From: Cryptomeria japonica
Taxonomy: Eukaryota > Streptophyta > Pinopsida > Cupressales > Cupressaceae
Direction of reading: 5' to 3'
DNA: 64,000 nucleotides
Assembly (NCBI RefSeq): GCF_030272615.1
Contig: NC_081406.1
Span: 185,975,770-186,039,769 of the forward strand
Shown: one piece after another, positions 1-11,853 of the stretch
Layout: each line of letters opens with the position of its first letter
Numbering within the stretch: position 1 is the stretch's first letter
Notes under the pieces: model-generated
What the model was told of the DNA's origin: nothing
Databases searched by the model: none
Seen by the model: only the letters and a program-made list of their open reading frames with translations
Position numbers and translations under genes: made by a program

Positions 1-1158
1 CTTGTTGAAGTCTGGATACATCAACGTGGGAGCATCCGCTATGGCTGACTTGATTTGACTAAATGCTCGCTTCCCTTCCTCTGACCATCTGAAAACCTCA
101 TTACACTTCATCATCTCAACAATTGATTTTGTGATCTCAGAAAAATCCGAGATGAATTTCCTTATAAAATTGATTTGGCCAAAGAATGAGCGAACTCCTG
201 GCTTACTAGAAGGTAATTGCAACAGCTGAATGGCCTTAACTCACTCATGATCAATGTTAATTCCTTCCTTTGCAACAATGTGACCCAACAGCTTCGCTTC
301 AGTTACCCCAAAAATAGATTTCTTTGGATTCAAGGAGATCCCTTGTTGCCTACATCGATGCAACATGCATTCAAGATGATAAGCATGCTCTTCTCGTTTC
401 TTGGAGAAGATAGTTAGGTCATCCATATAAACAACCACAATCTTGTTTCTTAGATCACCAAAGGAGAGATCCATTGCACGCTGAAAAGTGGCACCAGCAT
501 TAATTAAACCGAAAGGCATTCGGTTGTAAGAAAAAGTTCCCCATGGAGTAGTAAAAGTGGTTTTGTGCTGATCTTCTTGATCCACACTGATCTGATTATA
601 GCCTAAAAAACCCTCAAGCATGGACATCATTTCAGATCCAGAAACGGTTTGGAGAAGGTGATCCATAACTGGAAGTTTGAGGGATGCTTGATTTAAATTG
701 TGAAAATCAACACAAATTTTGATCTCCCCATTTTTCTTTCTAACAGGAACTATATTCGCTACCCATGTAGAATGATGAATTGGAAAAATTATTTTGGCCT
801 TTAGCATTGTATCCACTTCAGTGAAGATTGCATCTGCTATCTTCGGGTTGAATTGCCTCTGCTTTTGCCTGAACGAAATTGAATTAGGTTTGAGGGAAAT
901 TTGATGCTTGAACTCACCATTCATAAATTCTTTGAGGTCATCATAGCACCATGGAAAAACATTGATGTATCATGTGAGTAGATCAAGGAATACCTTTCTC
1001 TCCTTTTGTGTGAGGCATTTCCCGAGCAAAACCACTTTGGGATCATTTTCAAAACCTATGTCAATCTTCTCAACTTCTAAAGAACCTGAGGACTTGTGTT
1101 CACTTTTATTCTTCACAAATTGATCATGTTTATTAAACAAAGTCTTGAGAGAAACCAA
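1..1158 (-). pseudogene. Reverse transcriptase and start of gypsy RNase H, Tat-like element
   Basis: 1158-970 is the linker typical of Tat pol. 924-241 is the reverse transcriptase: VPVRKKNGEIKICVDFHNLN, then MPFGLINAGATFQRAM and the catalytic VVVYMDDLTIFS box, intact. The first catalytic Asp, normally in LDGFSGYNQI, is Glu (LEGFLGYNQI). From 240 to 1 the frame continues through RSFFGQINFIRKFI and the connection into RNase H (FRWSEEGKRAF), then leaves the window. A stop lies between the linker and the reverse transcriptase. This piece would copy element RNA into DNA in the particle. Confidence 0.85.
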
Positions 1159-1299
1159 GCCTTTGGGAATGGTATTACCTTTAAGCTACATAATTTTAGG
1201 TTCCTTCTCCTCTTCTTTAGTAGTTTGTTGACTAGTCGAAGGTGAGTTCCCATCAAAAGACAAACTGGAAAATATTTCCCTCCCTTCCAAAAATGAAAT

Positions 1300-1785
1300 G
1301 ATATGTTTATCATCATCGAAGACCTGCCAATTCTGATTATTATTCGGCACACTAGGTCGATAGATCATCTTTACAACATAGACACTCCTATCAAATTCAG
1401 GATGAGGAAGTAACAATGAAGCCGAGACAACAAGAGAATCTGCCTTTGTATTTTGTTCCCTTGGAATGACTTGTATGGGAAAAGCATCAAAACTTTTGAT
1501 CTCATCCCACACCTTATTTCGATATGACCTTAGCCTCTTGTTCTTGCTCAAGTATTTATTCTTTACTTGATTCACTATCAACTCAACATCTCCTGTGACC
1601 TACAACTTCTTGATACCTTTCTCCTTAGCAAACTCCAACCCTAAAAGGAGAGCCTCGTACTCTGCAATATTATTGGTGGTATCAAATGCAAGTTTATAAG
1701 CTTTAGGAAATTTTTCATCTGATGGGGAAATCAGCACCACTCCTGCACCTAAGCTGGAAGATGAGAAACTTCCATCAAATTGCAT
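1300..1785 (-). pseudogene. Extra RNase H domain located upstream of reverse transcriptase
   Basis: 1785-1600 begins MQFDGSFSSSSLGAGVVLISP and continues through NNIAEYEALLLGLEFAKEKGIKK, the D...E core of RNase H with the archaeal-like look of the additional RNase H of Tat elements. After a stop the match resumes at 1581 with LRSYRNKVWDEI and IPREQNTKADSL, the C-terminal part with the last catalytic Asp. The domain would remove RNA from RNA-DNA hybrids. In Tat elements I know, the extra RNase H follows the reverse transcriptase and its own RNase H; here it lies between protease and reverse transcriptase. Confidence 0.75.
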
Positions 1786-1821
1786 CTTCCAATGTTCTGA
1801 AGATATATCAGGAGCTAGGAT

Positions 1822-2466
1822 TTAAGGGACATTCTCACCTTTTGATGTCATCATATAAGTACCTGGACCAATCTCAACATATAATATCTCTACCCTTGGG
1901 TCATCAGTTTTAAGGACTGTATATTTTGCTTTAGGCTCTAGATCTAACCTGACTTTCTTGCTACCTAGAGGTATCAAAGCATGGGACCAGTCTATCTGAA
2001 TTTCACCACCTAAATCTTTGCAAAAACTATGACTTAAGAGAATTCCATACCTAGCTGGGATATCAACAACCAAGATGCTAAGTTTCAACTTCTTTTGGGG
2101 GTGAGAGACTAAAGCAACTTGGGCATCTTTGATTTGTCTGACAAGAGGGACTTGTTTAGACTCCATTGAAAATACTTTTCCGGTTGGTTTGTTCAAGGAT
2201 AAACCTAATGCACGTGCAACTTTAGAAGGCATTACATTATCAGATGCACCAGAATCAATGATACAATTTCTTAACTTACAACCAACTATATACAAAGATA
2301 TATAAAAAGGATCAGGCTTATCAGAAAAGGAAGTAGCACCAAGTGATGATTCCTTTACAATAGATTCCTCTCGATCATCATCATCAAGGTTCTTACCCAA
2401 TTCTTGGTGTACATAGGAATGAGACTGCTTAAGGTCCTTTTTAATACAATGCACCAATTTATCCAA
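1822..2466 (-). pseudogene. Aspartic protease region of the Tat-like element
   Basis: The 214-residue frame contains IIDSGASDNVMP, the retropepsin active site (D-S-G intact), followed by a hydrophobic strand, a glutamine-rich flap region and SILVVDIPARYGILL near the end. Retropepsins dimerise to cut the Gag-Pol polyprotein. The frame is open across the domain but sits between broken gag and pol pieces. It is followed directly on the minus strand by an RNase H-like domain, not by reverse transcriptase as in most Ty3/gypsy elements. Confidence 0.8.
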
Positions 2467-2811
2467 CTACTGTGGATTCTTCTTGAGATACTCAAACTGA
2501 GAAATTTGTACCTCGGTCTTTTTACAATGTTCTAGAAAATCAAAAGAATCTTCAAGGGAACATTCATTGTGTTCAAAAGCTTTGTCGGCTTTGCTTGACA
2601 ATCCTGGCTCTTCTTTGTTTGGCTTCCTAAATAAGATCCGCTTAGGAACATCTTCTGCTTCTTTATCTTTAGTAGCAGTTTTAGCTTTTTCCTCTAGTTT
2701 CTAGCACCAATTCTTTGTAAAGACATTACAAGAATGATTGTTGATGTCACTCTCTTTCTCATCTTCTTCACCAGACTCATACTCCAAAAAGTTAATTATA
2801 GATGAACCAAG

Positions 2812-3703
2812 CTATTGATTAGTTTCATCCTCAATATATTCTTCAATTTTCTCACTGGTTAAATTCATCTGCATAAACCGAGTCAGTTCAGGGCACAGAC
2901 TTCCATCATGATCTGTGGTGAGGTGAAAGTCACACATCATAGTGGTTTGGCGATTACTTGTGGATGGGTGTTTGATGGCGAACCTTGGTGTAGGGGCAGG
3001 AAGCTTTGGTTGCCGATTTTGTTGATAAGGATAATTTCTCATAGGAATATCCTAATATAAAGGTGGTGGATTCTATGGCAACTGTTTCTTCAACTAGAGC
3101 AAATCATTAGCCAACTTTTGAACCATTGGATCAGTGGTTACAGGGTTGGCTTGCGTCTTTCCTTTCTGCAATTCTTTGTTCCATTTTCCTGCACTTAATA
3201 GGTCATCTTTGACCTCAATAGCTAGCCTTTGTGCCACTGCAAGATCAGGAACTCATCCTTGCCTTATTTGGAAACTTACATCAGAAGTTGTGCATTAATA
3301 AAGAAACACTTTTGATTTTCCTCTATGGGTCTATTATCAACCGCAAGTCTATTGACGAGTTTTTTGAATCGTGCCACAAATTCTCTCATAGGTTCATGCA
3401 CTTCTTTCTTCATCTGTGTCAACTGTGCCAGAAGCAAGTGTCCATCATCAATAGTTTTGAACCTGTCTTCAAATCTTTGTATCAGAGTCACCCAATTATG
3501 GCTAGAACCTATTGTGAGCTGATTAAACCACTCAGCTGCGGCATCAACAAGAGTTTCAACAAAGAGTTGAACATAAACATCTTCGTATTGAAATCCAAGA
3601 ATTGCACATGCGATAAAGAAAGCACTGATGTGATCTTCTGTAGAAACTTTTCCATCTCCTGAAAATTTTGGAAGATGCTTTCTTGAGCCAATTGGCAAGC
3701 CAT
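2812..3703 (-). pseudogene. gag of the Tat-like element
   Basis: The segment 3698-3276 encodes about 140 residues with the Retrotrans_gag pattern: KFSGDG near the start, then AAEWFNQL and a basic MREFVARFKKLV helix. Downstream, 3042-2812 holds a knuckle-like CDFH-x4-H-x5-C, the variant zinc-binding motif of Tat gag proteins. Gag forms the cytoplasmic particle that packages element RNA. Stops between the two parts break the frame, so no full capsid protein can be made. Confidence 0.75.
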
Positions 3704-4662
3704 GTAACTAATTTCCCAAAGCCAAAGGACCTATGGCAGCGCCCCAGGGAATAGGTAGAGGATTTTGTTGCATGATTAGTGGTATAAAATTAATAACAAG
3801 AGGAGGAAGTAAGGTTAAAGCTTGAAAAGATGGTGGATATATACTTGCTTTCTTCAGAGAAGAAGGTCTACTAGTAAACCTAACTTTCTTCTTATGAGAT
3901 ATGAAAGATGTTGCAAAATTAATCTTATCTAGTTCAGCAAAATCAGGATCAAGAATACCCTTACTCCTATCACCTCTGGTATGTCTTTTGCTTGCCAGTG
4001 TGTTTATTGGTTATTTTGCTACAGCTGATCTTGTATGTGCTGAAAATTTTGCCTATTGTGCCTTGGAATTACAATGATTCTTTCAATGACGATCACCTCT
4101 TGTCCAATAGGTGCCCTCCTGAGAAGATCACCAAACTTTCCTTCTTCAACCAACATTTGATGTACTTGTTGATATTCTTGATCACTTTTGCGACTCTTCC
4201 ACGTGAGCCTATTGAACTATAATATCACGTCTTCTTGTTTAGCTTGCACTTGATTTAGATTTGGTTGTAGGACTGGTGGTTTTTGACGAGTCAAAACCAT
4301 AACTATTCACATAACACAATATCTTATCTCCTAGGTTGTCTTTGAGCTTAAGGTTGATTCAACTCAACAACTGGATTTATTCCTAAGGAAACTAGAGGAA
4401 ATCTTTCCACTATTCTTTTGAAGACCACCACTAGATTTCTAGCTTGTCTTTGTTCTTCTTCAAGAATTAAACTCACTCTCTCGTATTTAGCCCGATTTCT
4501 TCTATTTATCTAGGCTAAAGTATCCAGCTATGACACTATATTTTCTTACTCATCTTGAACCCAATTAAGATTTGGTTGCAGCATAGGAAACAAGTTTTCA
4601 TGCGGAAGAACCATCTTTCTTCATGGCAAAAAGAAAGAAAATATCAAGCCAATCATCTTCTT
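3704..4662 (-). other. Untranslated leader of the Tat-like element
   Basis: This stretch lies between the primer binding site and gag. I see no convincing coding domain. Short open frames on either strand look like noise in decayed leader or 5' gag sequence. Confidence 0.4.
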
Positions 4663-4688
4663 GTTTCGATCCCCAGCAGAAGCCCCAA
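4663..4688 (-). other. Primer binding site, tRNA-Asp-like
   Basis: Five bases inside the LTR the minus strand reads TGGGGCTTCTGCTGGGGATC, a degenerate match to the TGGCGCCGTTGCCGGGGA type of site complementary to tRNA-Asp. This fixes the orientation and the LTR end. Confidence 0.7.
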
Positions 4689-4693
4689 AAATC

Positions 4694-6343
4694 TGTTGGC
4701 AAATAGATTTGTCACTTGAAAATCTTAACTATTTGCCCAATGGAGGAGTGAAAAAAATTTCCCAATAGTTGGAGAGATCATTCTATGGAGCACGATCTTC
4801 CTCCGTGTTTGAGAGCGGTAGCTCCCTCATATGATAGGTGTATTTGTATTTTTGAAGATAATTAACCTTGCGAATGAAAACAAAAAATTACTACAAATGG
4901 ATTTAGAAGGAATCTTCACAACAAACATAGGATTGCCACTTGGATTCCATTGACTTTTAAACCTGTCACTATCAACTCTAGACTACGCATGAGGAGAGAG
5001 TGATACAACACATCTAACTTGCATAACGTTTATATATTTCCAAGATACCAAAGAAACTTGTAACGTTATATGACCATTGTCTTCATGAAACTGGGAAAGT
5101 AATTTGCAGGCTTGCTATTGTAATATCATATGATAATCACATAACATCAAGCAAAATAACACTTAACAATCATGGGAGCACTCCCAATTTGCCTTGTATT
5201 CAAAAATGATGAAATAATACAATCCAAAATTTTCAGCTGTCCCAAAATCATAAAATCCAAAAAGCCCTTTTTTTCGTCTACGTTTCTAGCATTTATAGTC
5301 TCTTCAAATAACTACTTCATAACTAGCTTGATTCTGAGTTAGTAACTAACTCATTTCTGTGCAAATTACAATAAGTTAATAACTTGCACATTTATGCATG
5401 GAAATAGTCAACCTATTAACCTTGACTCCATGCTATGGAAAATCAGCAATAAACTGAAGACTAATCACGTATCACATAAAAAAATAAAATATACAAAGAT
5501 GTGAACATGATGTCAGTTTTGACATTCCAAAAAGTATGTGTATATGGTGAAAATGGATAACAATAATAACAATATTGGAAGGCTAAATGAATTCAACCAC
5601 AAAACCCTAGCCTAACAATCAACAAAGATCCACCATAACATATGAAGATTACCTAAGACAATGCAAATCACATGAAATCACAAAGATTATACCATCACAT
5701 GTCCAATAGGGTTTTGATCTCCATTCTTCCTATCTCCATTGATCTTGCTTAATATATTTGCTCTCAGATTTTATATGCACAAGAGCTCAACAAAGAACGG
5801 AATTTGGTTGCAAGTAGGATTGTAGTGTAGTCAATTGCATACAAGATGATTAGCATGAATGATTAGGATGATTGATTAGAATGAATGATTAGGGTTTGAT
5901 AATGAAGGAAGCATCTCCTTATATAGAAGACACTATATGAAATGGAGGGATAAGATTGAGAGGTGTAAAAGGAGGTCGGCTATGATTAGAGGGTAGGTAA
6001 AAGAAATAATAAAATAATGAAAGGGGTAGGTAGTGTATGAATTAAGAGATGAATGACATGTGTCATGGGTAGAAAAGGCTAATGAATTAATTAAATAAAT
6101 AAAGATTTATTTAATTAATAGAAGAAGTGGGATCAATTAAATAAATAAGATATTTATTTAATTTAGGAAAATGATAATTTAAATAAATAAATGTATTTAT
6201 TTAAATGAGAAATAAGGCTAGAAGAGGATAAATGAATTAATTAAATAAATAAAGATTTATTTAATTAATAGAAGAATTAAGCTTAGATAATTAAATAAAT
6301 AAAATATTTATTTAATTAGACATGACAATTTTAGGTGTCTACA
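4694..6343 (-). repeat. 5' LTR of the Tat-like element
   Basis: The LTR starts with TGTAGACACC (minus strand, at 6343) and ends in CCAACA (at 4694), about 1.65 kb. A TATA-like TATATAAGG on the minus strand lies near 5917-5928. The U3 start (6080-6320) contains several AT-rich palindromes built from attaaataaataaa and its complement. The right boundary is firm because it abuts an unrelated ORF; the left boundary is set by the adjacent primer binding site. Confidence 0.8.
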
Positions 6344-6348
6344 GTATG

Positions 6349-9300
6349 CTAACTGATTATTTTCTTCTGTTGAATTGGTGCTTTGGCTTTGAATGACTTG
6401 TATGCTTTGAGCACGTCCACCATGAACTTGTACCTAGGAATGATCACATTATCCATTTTTAGTCTGGCAATTGCTTGATTATCTTGAATATTGACCAAAT
6501 CCCAAAAATATGAAGACATATCACAAGCTTCTAAGGCAACTAAAACAACACCAAGTCTCTTCATCTTATTTGCATCTAACACTTGTACATCTGTTAACTC
6601 AGAATTAATTCTATCATGAAAATTTGTTAAGAGCAGTTGCTTGTCGATTTGCTAAAATTGCTCTTTTATTGATACATCACCAATGATATTCATTGTATCT
6701 TCTTTAATCTTCATCTTTATCTGTTCACAAGCTATCAAGAGTTTTTGGTATTCATCCAAGCATTGCTTGATATTCTCGATTTTCCAACTTATACTACTAC
6801 ACCATGTATGTGACTGATTTTCTTCTTTATGAGACAAGACCTTCTTAGCAATGAGTACATTCATGTCTCTTTTCACCATCTTTTGGAATTCCTGCAAAGT
6901 ATCTTACCAAAACATCTCTTTCTCTTTAGCATTTTTCAATTCTACTGCAATTTCTTGTTCATGTGCATCCAACTTAGTGTGAAAATCTTTGGCCTTCTCA
7001 AAAAAACCTTGTGCTTTAGATTTCATTTGATTAATCCAATCTTCTAGCATTCTACTCCGTTTCCTACATTTGTGTATATCTTCCATTACCTTTTTCTCAA
7101 TAATTCCTCTAGTGTGTGTCAACGTAGAAGTTGAAGCCGATTCCAATTGTGTATCTGAAGAATCCACAATAGATTTGATGTGGGATGAAAGAACTTGAAT
7201 TTTCTGCTTAAGTTGATCCTTTGTTTCCTTATCTTTATTTGCTTTATCGATAAGGATAGCTGCTGAAATCTGAAAATTATGAACAACTCCCTCATGTGTT
7301 GTAGGACAAAGATCCAGCTGTGTCATACTAAAATCAGCCTCATTAGCTTCATTTATATCTTTTTCAACAATTGGTTGAGCTATTTCAACACATAAGTTTC
7401 CTGAGGATGGATTAATCCCCAATCTGGATGCAACTTTAGTTTTCTTGGATTTAGCTATCCTGTGAAGTACATTTGCGACTGCATCAAAACTAGGAGTTAC
7501 TAGCTGGACATTTCTCTTTTTATTCTGTAAACTCTGCTATAACCAGAATGATGAGGATGATGGCAATGATTCTTGATTGTTCACATATGCAGAGGTTAAA
7601 GATGCTAAATTATTTGGGAAGGGCAGAGATTGAATTTTAGCTTGAGCATCGTTTATTTCAACTTCCTCATGAATAGCAAAATCATCCTGTTGGGGTGAAG
7701 AAATAATGATAGTTGGTGAGACGGAAGGAAATTGCTGACTCTCAATATTTGGAGGATGTTGGTGTGAAGCGATTTCTAATTCATCTTCAATCTCTTGGAC
7801 AAGATTCACTATTTTTTCCTTTGTCTTTGATCTCTTCTTTTTCATGATAGAGCTGACTTCACATGCCTTGGCAAGATCCTTTCCATTTTCTAGATCTTTT
7901 CCATCGTCACCTCCTTTGGAAACATTTTGGTGTGAACCCATCTCTGGATTAGATCTTTGCGAATTAGCTGGAATGGAAGAACTTCCCTATGCCCCATTTC
8001 TATCCTTTGAGCACTTAGCTTTATGTGAAGGTCTAGTTGGCGTAGACTCAATCCTCCTGCCTTTAACCCATTCGAAAGTCCTTCAAACCACATAAGCTGA
8101 TCTTTCTTGAATACTCCTTATTTCTGGAATTGACCATTTGATGGGTGGAAGTGGAAGAAGCAAAATCTTTTCAAAGTAGAAACCATCAATCAAACCAGAT
8201 TCATCATCTTCAATGCCATTTACATTTATTTCAATTCTATAAACAATTATTTGCCTGATAGAAAATCTCATCTAGTCTCTTTTCCGCACTTCAAAATCAT
8301 CTTCGCAGTCTTGCCAAAAATCCTCCATATCAGGAAAATGTTCAAATCCGGCACTGAGCTCTAACTCTCCTGTAGCATATCCTTTTCTATCAAAGGGAAA
8401 TCTCATCTCATAAGGATACAGGTGAATCTTTGCTATAGACCTCTTGATACTTTGTGCAACTGAATGGCTCTCACAACTATAATAACCAAGTCCAATGGGG
8501 AAAGAAATAATACCCTTTCTTTTATTCCAGAAAATTTTGGTGACTTGTGCAATCTGTCAGCAAACCTCGATGAGAACCAACTTATCTTCAACAATCCTTG
8601 GCAACATGAGAGGGCAGCCATCAAACCACCTATCTGAATGTATGTGAACCTTGGAAACTGTATAAAATAACTACCATATTTCTGAATCAATGCTGCTACT
8701 TCTGAGGATATTCTGAGTCCAATATTTCCCTGCAATTCTCTTACTGTCAACATAGTGAAAGCATCATTAATCCTCCTGAAGTGATGATAACTTTCCTCGA
8801 GCTGCAATTGTTCATGATAATTGTAGATTTGGTTCATATCATCATAAATACCTTCAATATTTAATCCTGGCCATTTTTTCATCCCAGCAATAGCATAGAA
8901 GAGGTATGATGTCATGTAGAAGTTATGACTATCCTTTAATTTGAGTAACTGATCGCAAAGATTATCGTTGATAATCTCAGCCCAATTAATGAATTGTATG
9001 CCCTCACATATGATATTAATAAATAAGAACATCCATCCTTCCAAGTCATTTGAGTCTTCATTTCCTGTGACCCGATTCAAGAAAATAACAATATTGGCGA
9101 TATCTTCCATCAGCAGAGACCTATGAATTATCTTAGGAAGCTATGTTTTTCCTTTCCTTGGTTTTGCTAACCACTTTCTGGCTATGCTATTCAAGCACTA
9201 GGTTTCATTATTGATAAAATAACTTTCAGCATATTCCTTGTTGATCTCCGTGAACTGATCTCTGAAAGGTAACCTGAGAGTTATAGCAATGGAAATTGGA

Positions 9301-9590
9301 TCAAGTTTGGCGACCACACTACCTTCTGCTGTCCTAATTTCTTTTGTCTCTAGATTAAATGCTTTCATGCACTCCAGAACTAACTCTGGACATTGCATCG
9401 ATGTGGGATATCCTATTGCATGAGCTAGTCCACTATCTAATAATCTCTGAGTTGTTAAAGTCCTATCCTCTCAATCCATTGTTTTCTAGAAGTCCGCAAG
9501 ACTTACATTTCCCAACTTGGTATCTCCAATATCTAAATGCGAACATTTAAGAATGGGAGCATAATCAGGGCTATGGAATTTATATTTCAT
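6349..9590 (-). pseudogene. Decayed ORF of unknown function with N-terminal globular part and C-terminal coiled coils
   Basis: A long minus-strand frame starts at the ATG at 9590 and ends at a TAG at 6349, about 1,080 codons with many stops and shifts. Open pieces: 9398-9198 (AEGSVVAKLDPISIAITLRLP, vaguely like the first block of plant mobile domain proteins), 9110-8433 (helical, with FPRFTYIQIGG), 8093-7890, a polar Lys/Ser-rich segment 7941-7537, then 7422-6904 and 6897-6652, which are Lys/Glu-rich heptad-like coiled coils, and 6582-6349. I cannot name the protein. Two other loci here (20697-21863 and 40180-51373) have the same architecture, so I infer a repeated, probably transposon-borne family. 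The Tat-like element sits five bases beyond its stop codon. Confidence 0.55.
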
Positions 9591-9935
9591 TCTGTGAAAA
9601 ATAAAAATAATACCCACTCAGCACTATTTTAAAGAGGATTGATAATTTTGTAAAAACAAAGCCTTCCAATATCCTGAGACATTTCCTACACTTTCCCCCT
9701 GATTTGCAATATATGGCTACTGGAGTGGTTGCATCTACAACATCTGACATAAATTTATCTCTACGGCTTGACTAAAAATCCATATCGCCATTTCAACAGC
9801 ACGATGCCTTGTGTAATTCACTCATACTCGCCAAAGCTGCAGATGTAATTCTTTTTATTTTATATTAAAGACTACGCCATTGATCAGTTGATTTATTGTG
9901 TGCAAGGAGGATTCTGGAAAAGGTTGTGAAAATCA
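9591..9935. other. No gene seen
   Basis: Between the start of the coiled-coil ORF and the PPR relic I see only AT-rich sequence. A C-tract (ctttccccctgattt, near 9696) looks like a minus-strand polypurine tract, but no LTR start follows it. Confidence 0.3.
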
Positions 9936-10975
9936 AACTTGATCATTATCATTCCAAGAGACCACGTTACTTTGAGGAATTATATCAATCATTTGACCTT
10001 TGCGATCTATACATCCACATTTCTCATGATTTGCAGCATAATTGAAAAATGTTGTCAAAGACTACCTCTGCTGGAAACAATGTTTATAACAGTCCACGCG
10101 CCTTGTCACATTATCATGCCCTGAGACCATCTGATTTGAAGGATGTCACCAAACAGTTTATGTGCACTATTGAGACCACAATATTCTTTGAGGAATTTTA
10201 TCAATCAGTTAACATGCATGCCAAATAGTTAACATGTGTTGTCTACACATTCCCTATGTCAAACTTGAACATGAGATCACGTTTCTATGAAGAGTATAAT
10301 CAAATAGTTTTCATGCTTAATTTTGTCAGCCAGTCAACGTGTTATATCCATGCTTCCAGCACTGTGTACCCTTGCCACAAAAATTGCATTTGTTGGAGCA
10401 TTCTGCCAACCAGTTCATGTGCATTTCCTGTGCTCTCCCAATCCTCATGTGGTACCAACAATCATCGCATTTCATGAGACCACATTTCTTTGAGGAATTC
10501 TGTCAAACTTTTCACATGTGTTGTCTACGCTTACAAATAGTGTCTATTTGTCTCCCATTCAGTGTTTGACATAGAGAACGTTGGACAAGGTTTTTGAAAT
10601 TGGTTTTACGATTGTTGATTGCATTTGTTTTTAAGTTTTTGAAGCTTTTTCAACAAATCTTTCTTGTGCAAATAGTGTAATCGTTGCATTCCATGAGATC
10701 ACATTTCTATCAAGCATACAACTAAACAAAATAGTGCCATGTTTTTTTTTTACAATTCTAAAAAAAAGTATAAGGATCTCTCATTTCCTGCATAACCAAT
10801 AATCATAGAATTCTAGGAGATGAAATTCTTTGAGTATTCTGCCAAACATTTCATGGTTGTGTATATTCTGTGCACAGTCTCTTTTTGAGTCATTTTATGA
10901 AACAAGTCTCATGCCTTGTCTTGCCTTCCACATTTGTCACATGAATCAAGCAAAACATTTCCAGCTATATTATGT
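9936..10975 (-). pseudogene. Decayed PPR (pentatricopeptide repeat) gene
   Basis: Reading the minus strand, PPR signatures recur roughly every 100-215 bases in changing frames: GNVLLDSCDKCGR near 10970-10907, KNFIS-stop-NSMIIGYAGN near 10850-10786, LDRNVISWNATITLFAQE near 10722-10640, RIPQRNVVS-stop-NAMIVG near 10504-10443, LHRNVISCSSL near 10300-10262, a KIPQR copy near 10200-10158, and IIPQSNVVSWND near 9999-9936. The (I)PQRNVVSWNAMI pattern is the hallmark of the P/L/S motifs of plant organelle RNA-binding PPR proteins. Several stops and shifts show it is a pseudogene fragment. No E/DYW end was recognised. Confidence 0.7.
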
Positions 10976-11064
10976 GACAAAAAATCTCCCTTTTACAATA
11001 CTTTGATAGCTGTCAATAATCTGTACTTCTCACAGTTGTGTTTTTTTTTTTTTAAAACTCTTAT

Positions 11065-11282
11065 GGAGGAGGTTAAGAATGCTCAATTTTTTAGCATTTA
11101 TAACCTCTTGACAAACTAGGACCCGCAAGGTTAAGAAATGACGTTAGAAATGCTCAATTTTGGAGCATTCCTAACCTTTTTGTGATAGGTTAGAAAAATG
11201 GGTTAGAAATGCTCAAACTTTTTGACAAAAGGTTGAAAAACGAGGTTAAGAATGCTCAAAAAGTGAGCATTTCTAACCTCCC
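11065..11282. repeat. Cluster of hairpin repeats around gttagaaatgctca
   Basis: The block holds repeated arms of the type gaggttaagaatgctca / tgagcatttctaacctc. Arms pair locally at 11069-11108, at 11131-11180, and in a longer fold with its right arm at 11261-11280. Several separate stem-loops share one arm sequence, which suggests a foldback or MITE-like element, or nested insertions of one. No flanking duplication was found by eye. Confidence 0.55.
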
Positions 11283-11853
11283 GCTTCAACGAACAATCGA
11301 GTACATCTTGGGAACCATTGACCACTGAGAGGAATCAAGGAAGAATGCATCCAATGCTTTTGACCAACTTTTTAAGCACAAATGACCAGACATATTAAAT
11401 TATTATTTGAGAAATAATTTAAATATTTTAAATATATTGCTTTGGCTGGAGAAAAAAAGAAGGCATAACTTTCAAACAATAAGAAGTTAGATCCTGAAAT
11501 TTCAAACACACATCAATGGTAGGGAAATAGACCCACACAATTATTTAAGCCTCATGATGAAACCTTAAATGAGATATTTTAATCATTTGGGGACAACTGA
11601 CACCGAAAATTGAAAGTTTAAAGTATGACAAAGTGTAAACTAGGTTCAGATGAAAGTTGGACATGTGATGCAAAATGATACTTAGATCCTGATTGTCAAC
11701 TGGTTTCTTCCAATTTGTGCTAATTCTCAAGTTTTTTCCATTTTTTGGATTTTGACTAGTAATGACCTTGGACAACGCACTCATTAGTCCTTTTTCCAAC
11801 CTTGGGAACAATTTGAAATTCAAATAATGAGTATGCCAAATATGAGGGCAACA
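11283..11853. other. No gene seen
   Basis: AT-rich sequence with no supported coding region. It does not resemble the 5' half of the chromovirus LTR at 18538, which is why I regard the chromovirus 5' LTR as truncated at about 11854. Confidence 0.3.

Larger units (their letters stand above)
1..6343 (-). mobile_element. Tat-like Ty3/gypsy retrotransposon, 3' part beyond left edge
   Basis: Reading leftwards on the minus strand I see a 5' LTR (6343 to 4694), a primer binding site (4688 to 4663), gag, aspartic protease, an RNase H-like domain, reverse transcriptase and the start of a second RNase H, which runs off the window. The LTR begins TGTAGACACC and the primer site resembles the 3' end of tRNA-Asp, both common in Tat/Athila-type elements. 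Coding parts carry stops and frameshifts, so the copy is dead. The 3' LTR lies outside the window, so the target duplication cannot be tested; the right-hand flank is gtatg (6344-6348). The domain order is odd: see the RNase H entry. Confidence 0.85.
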
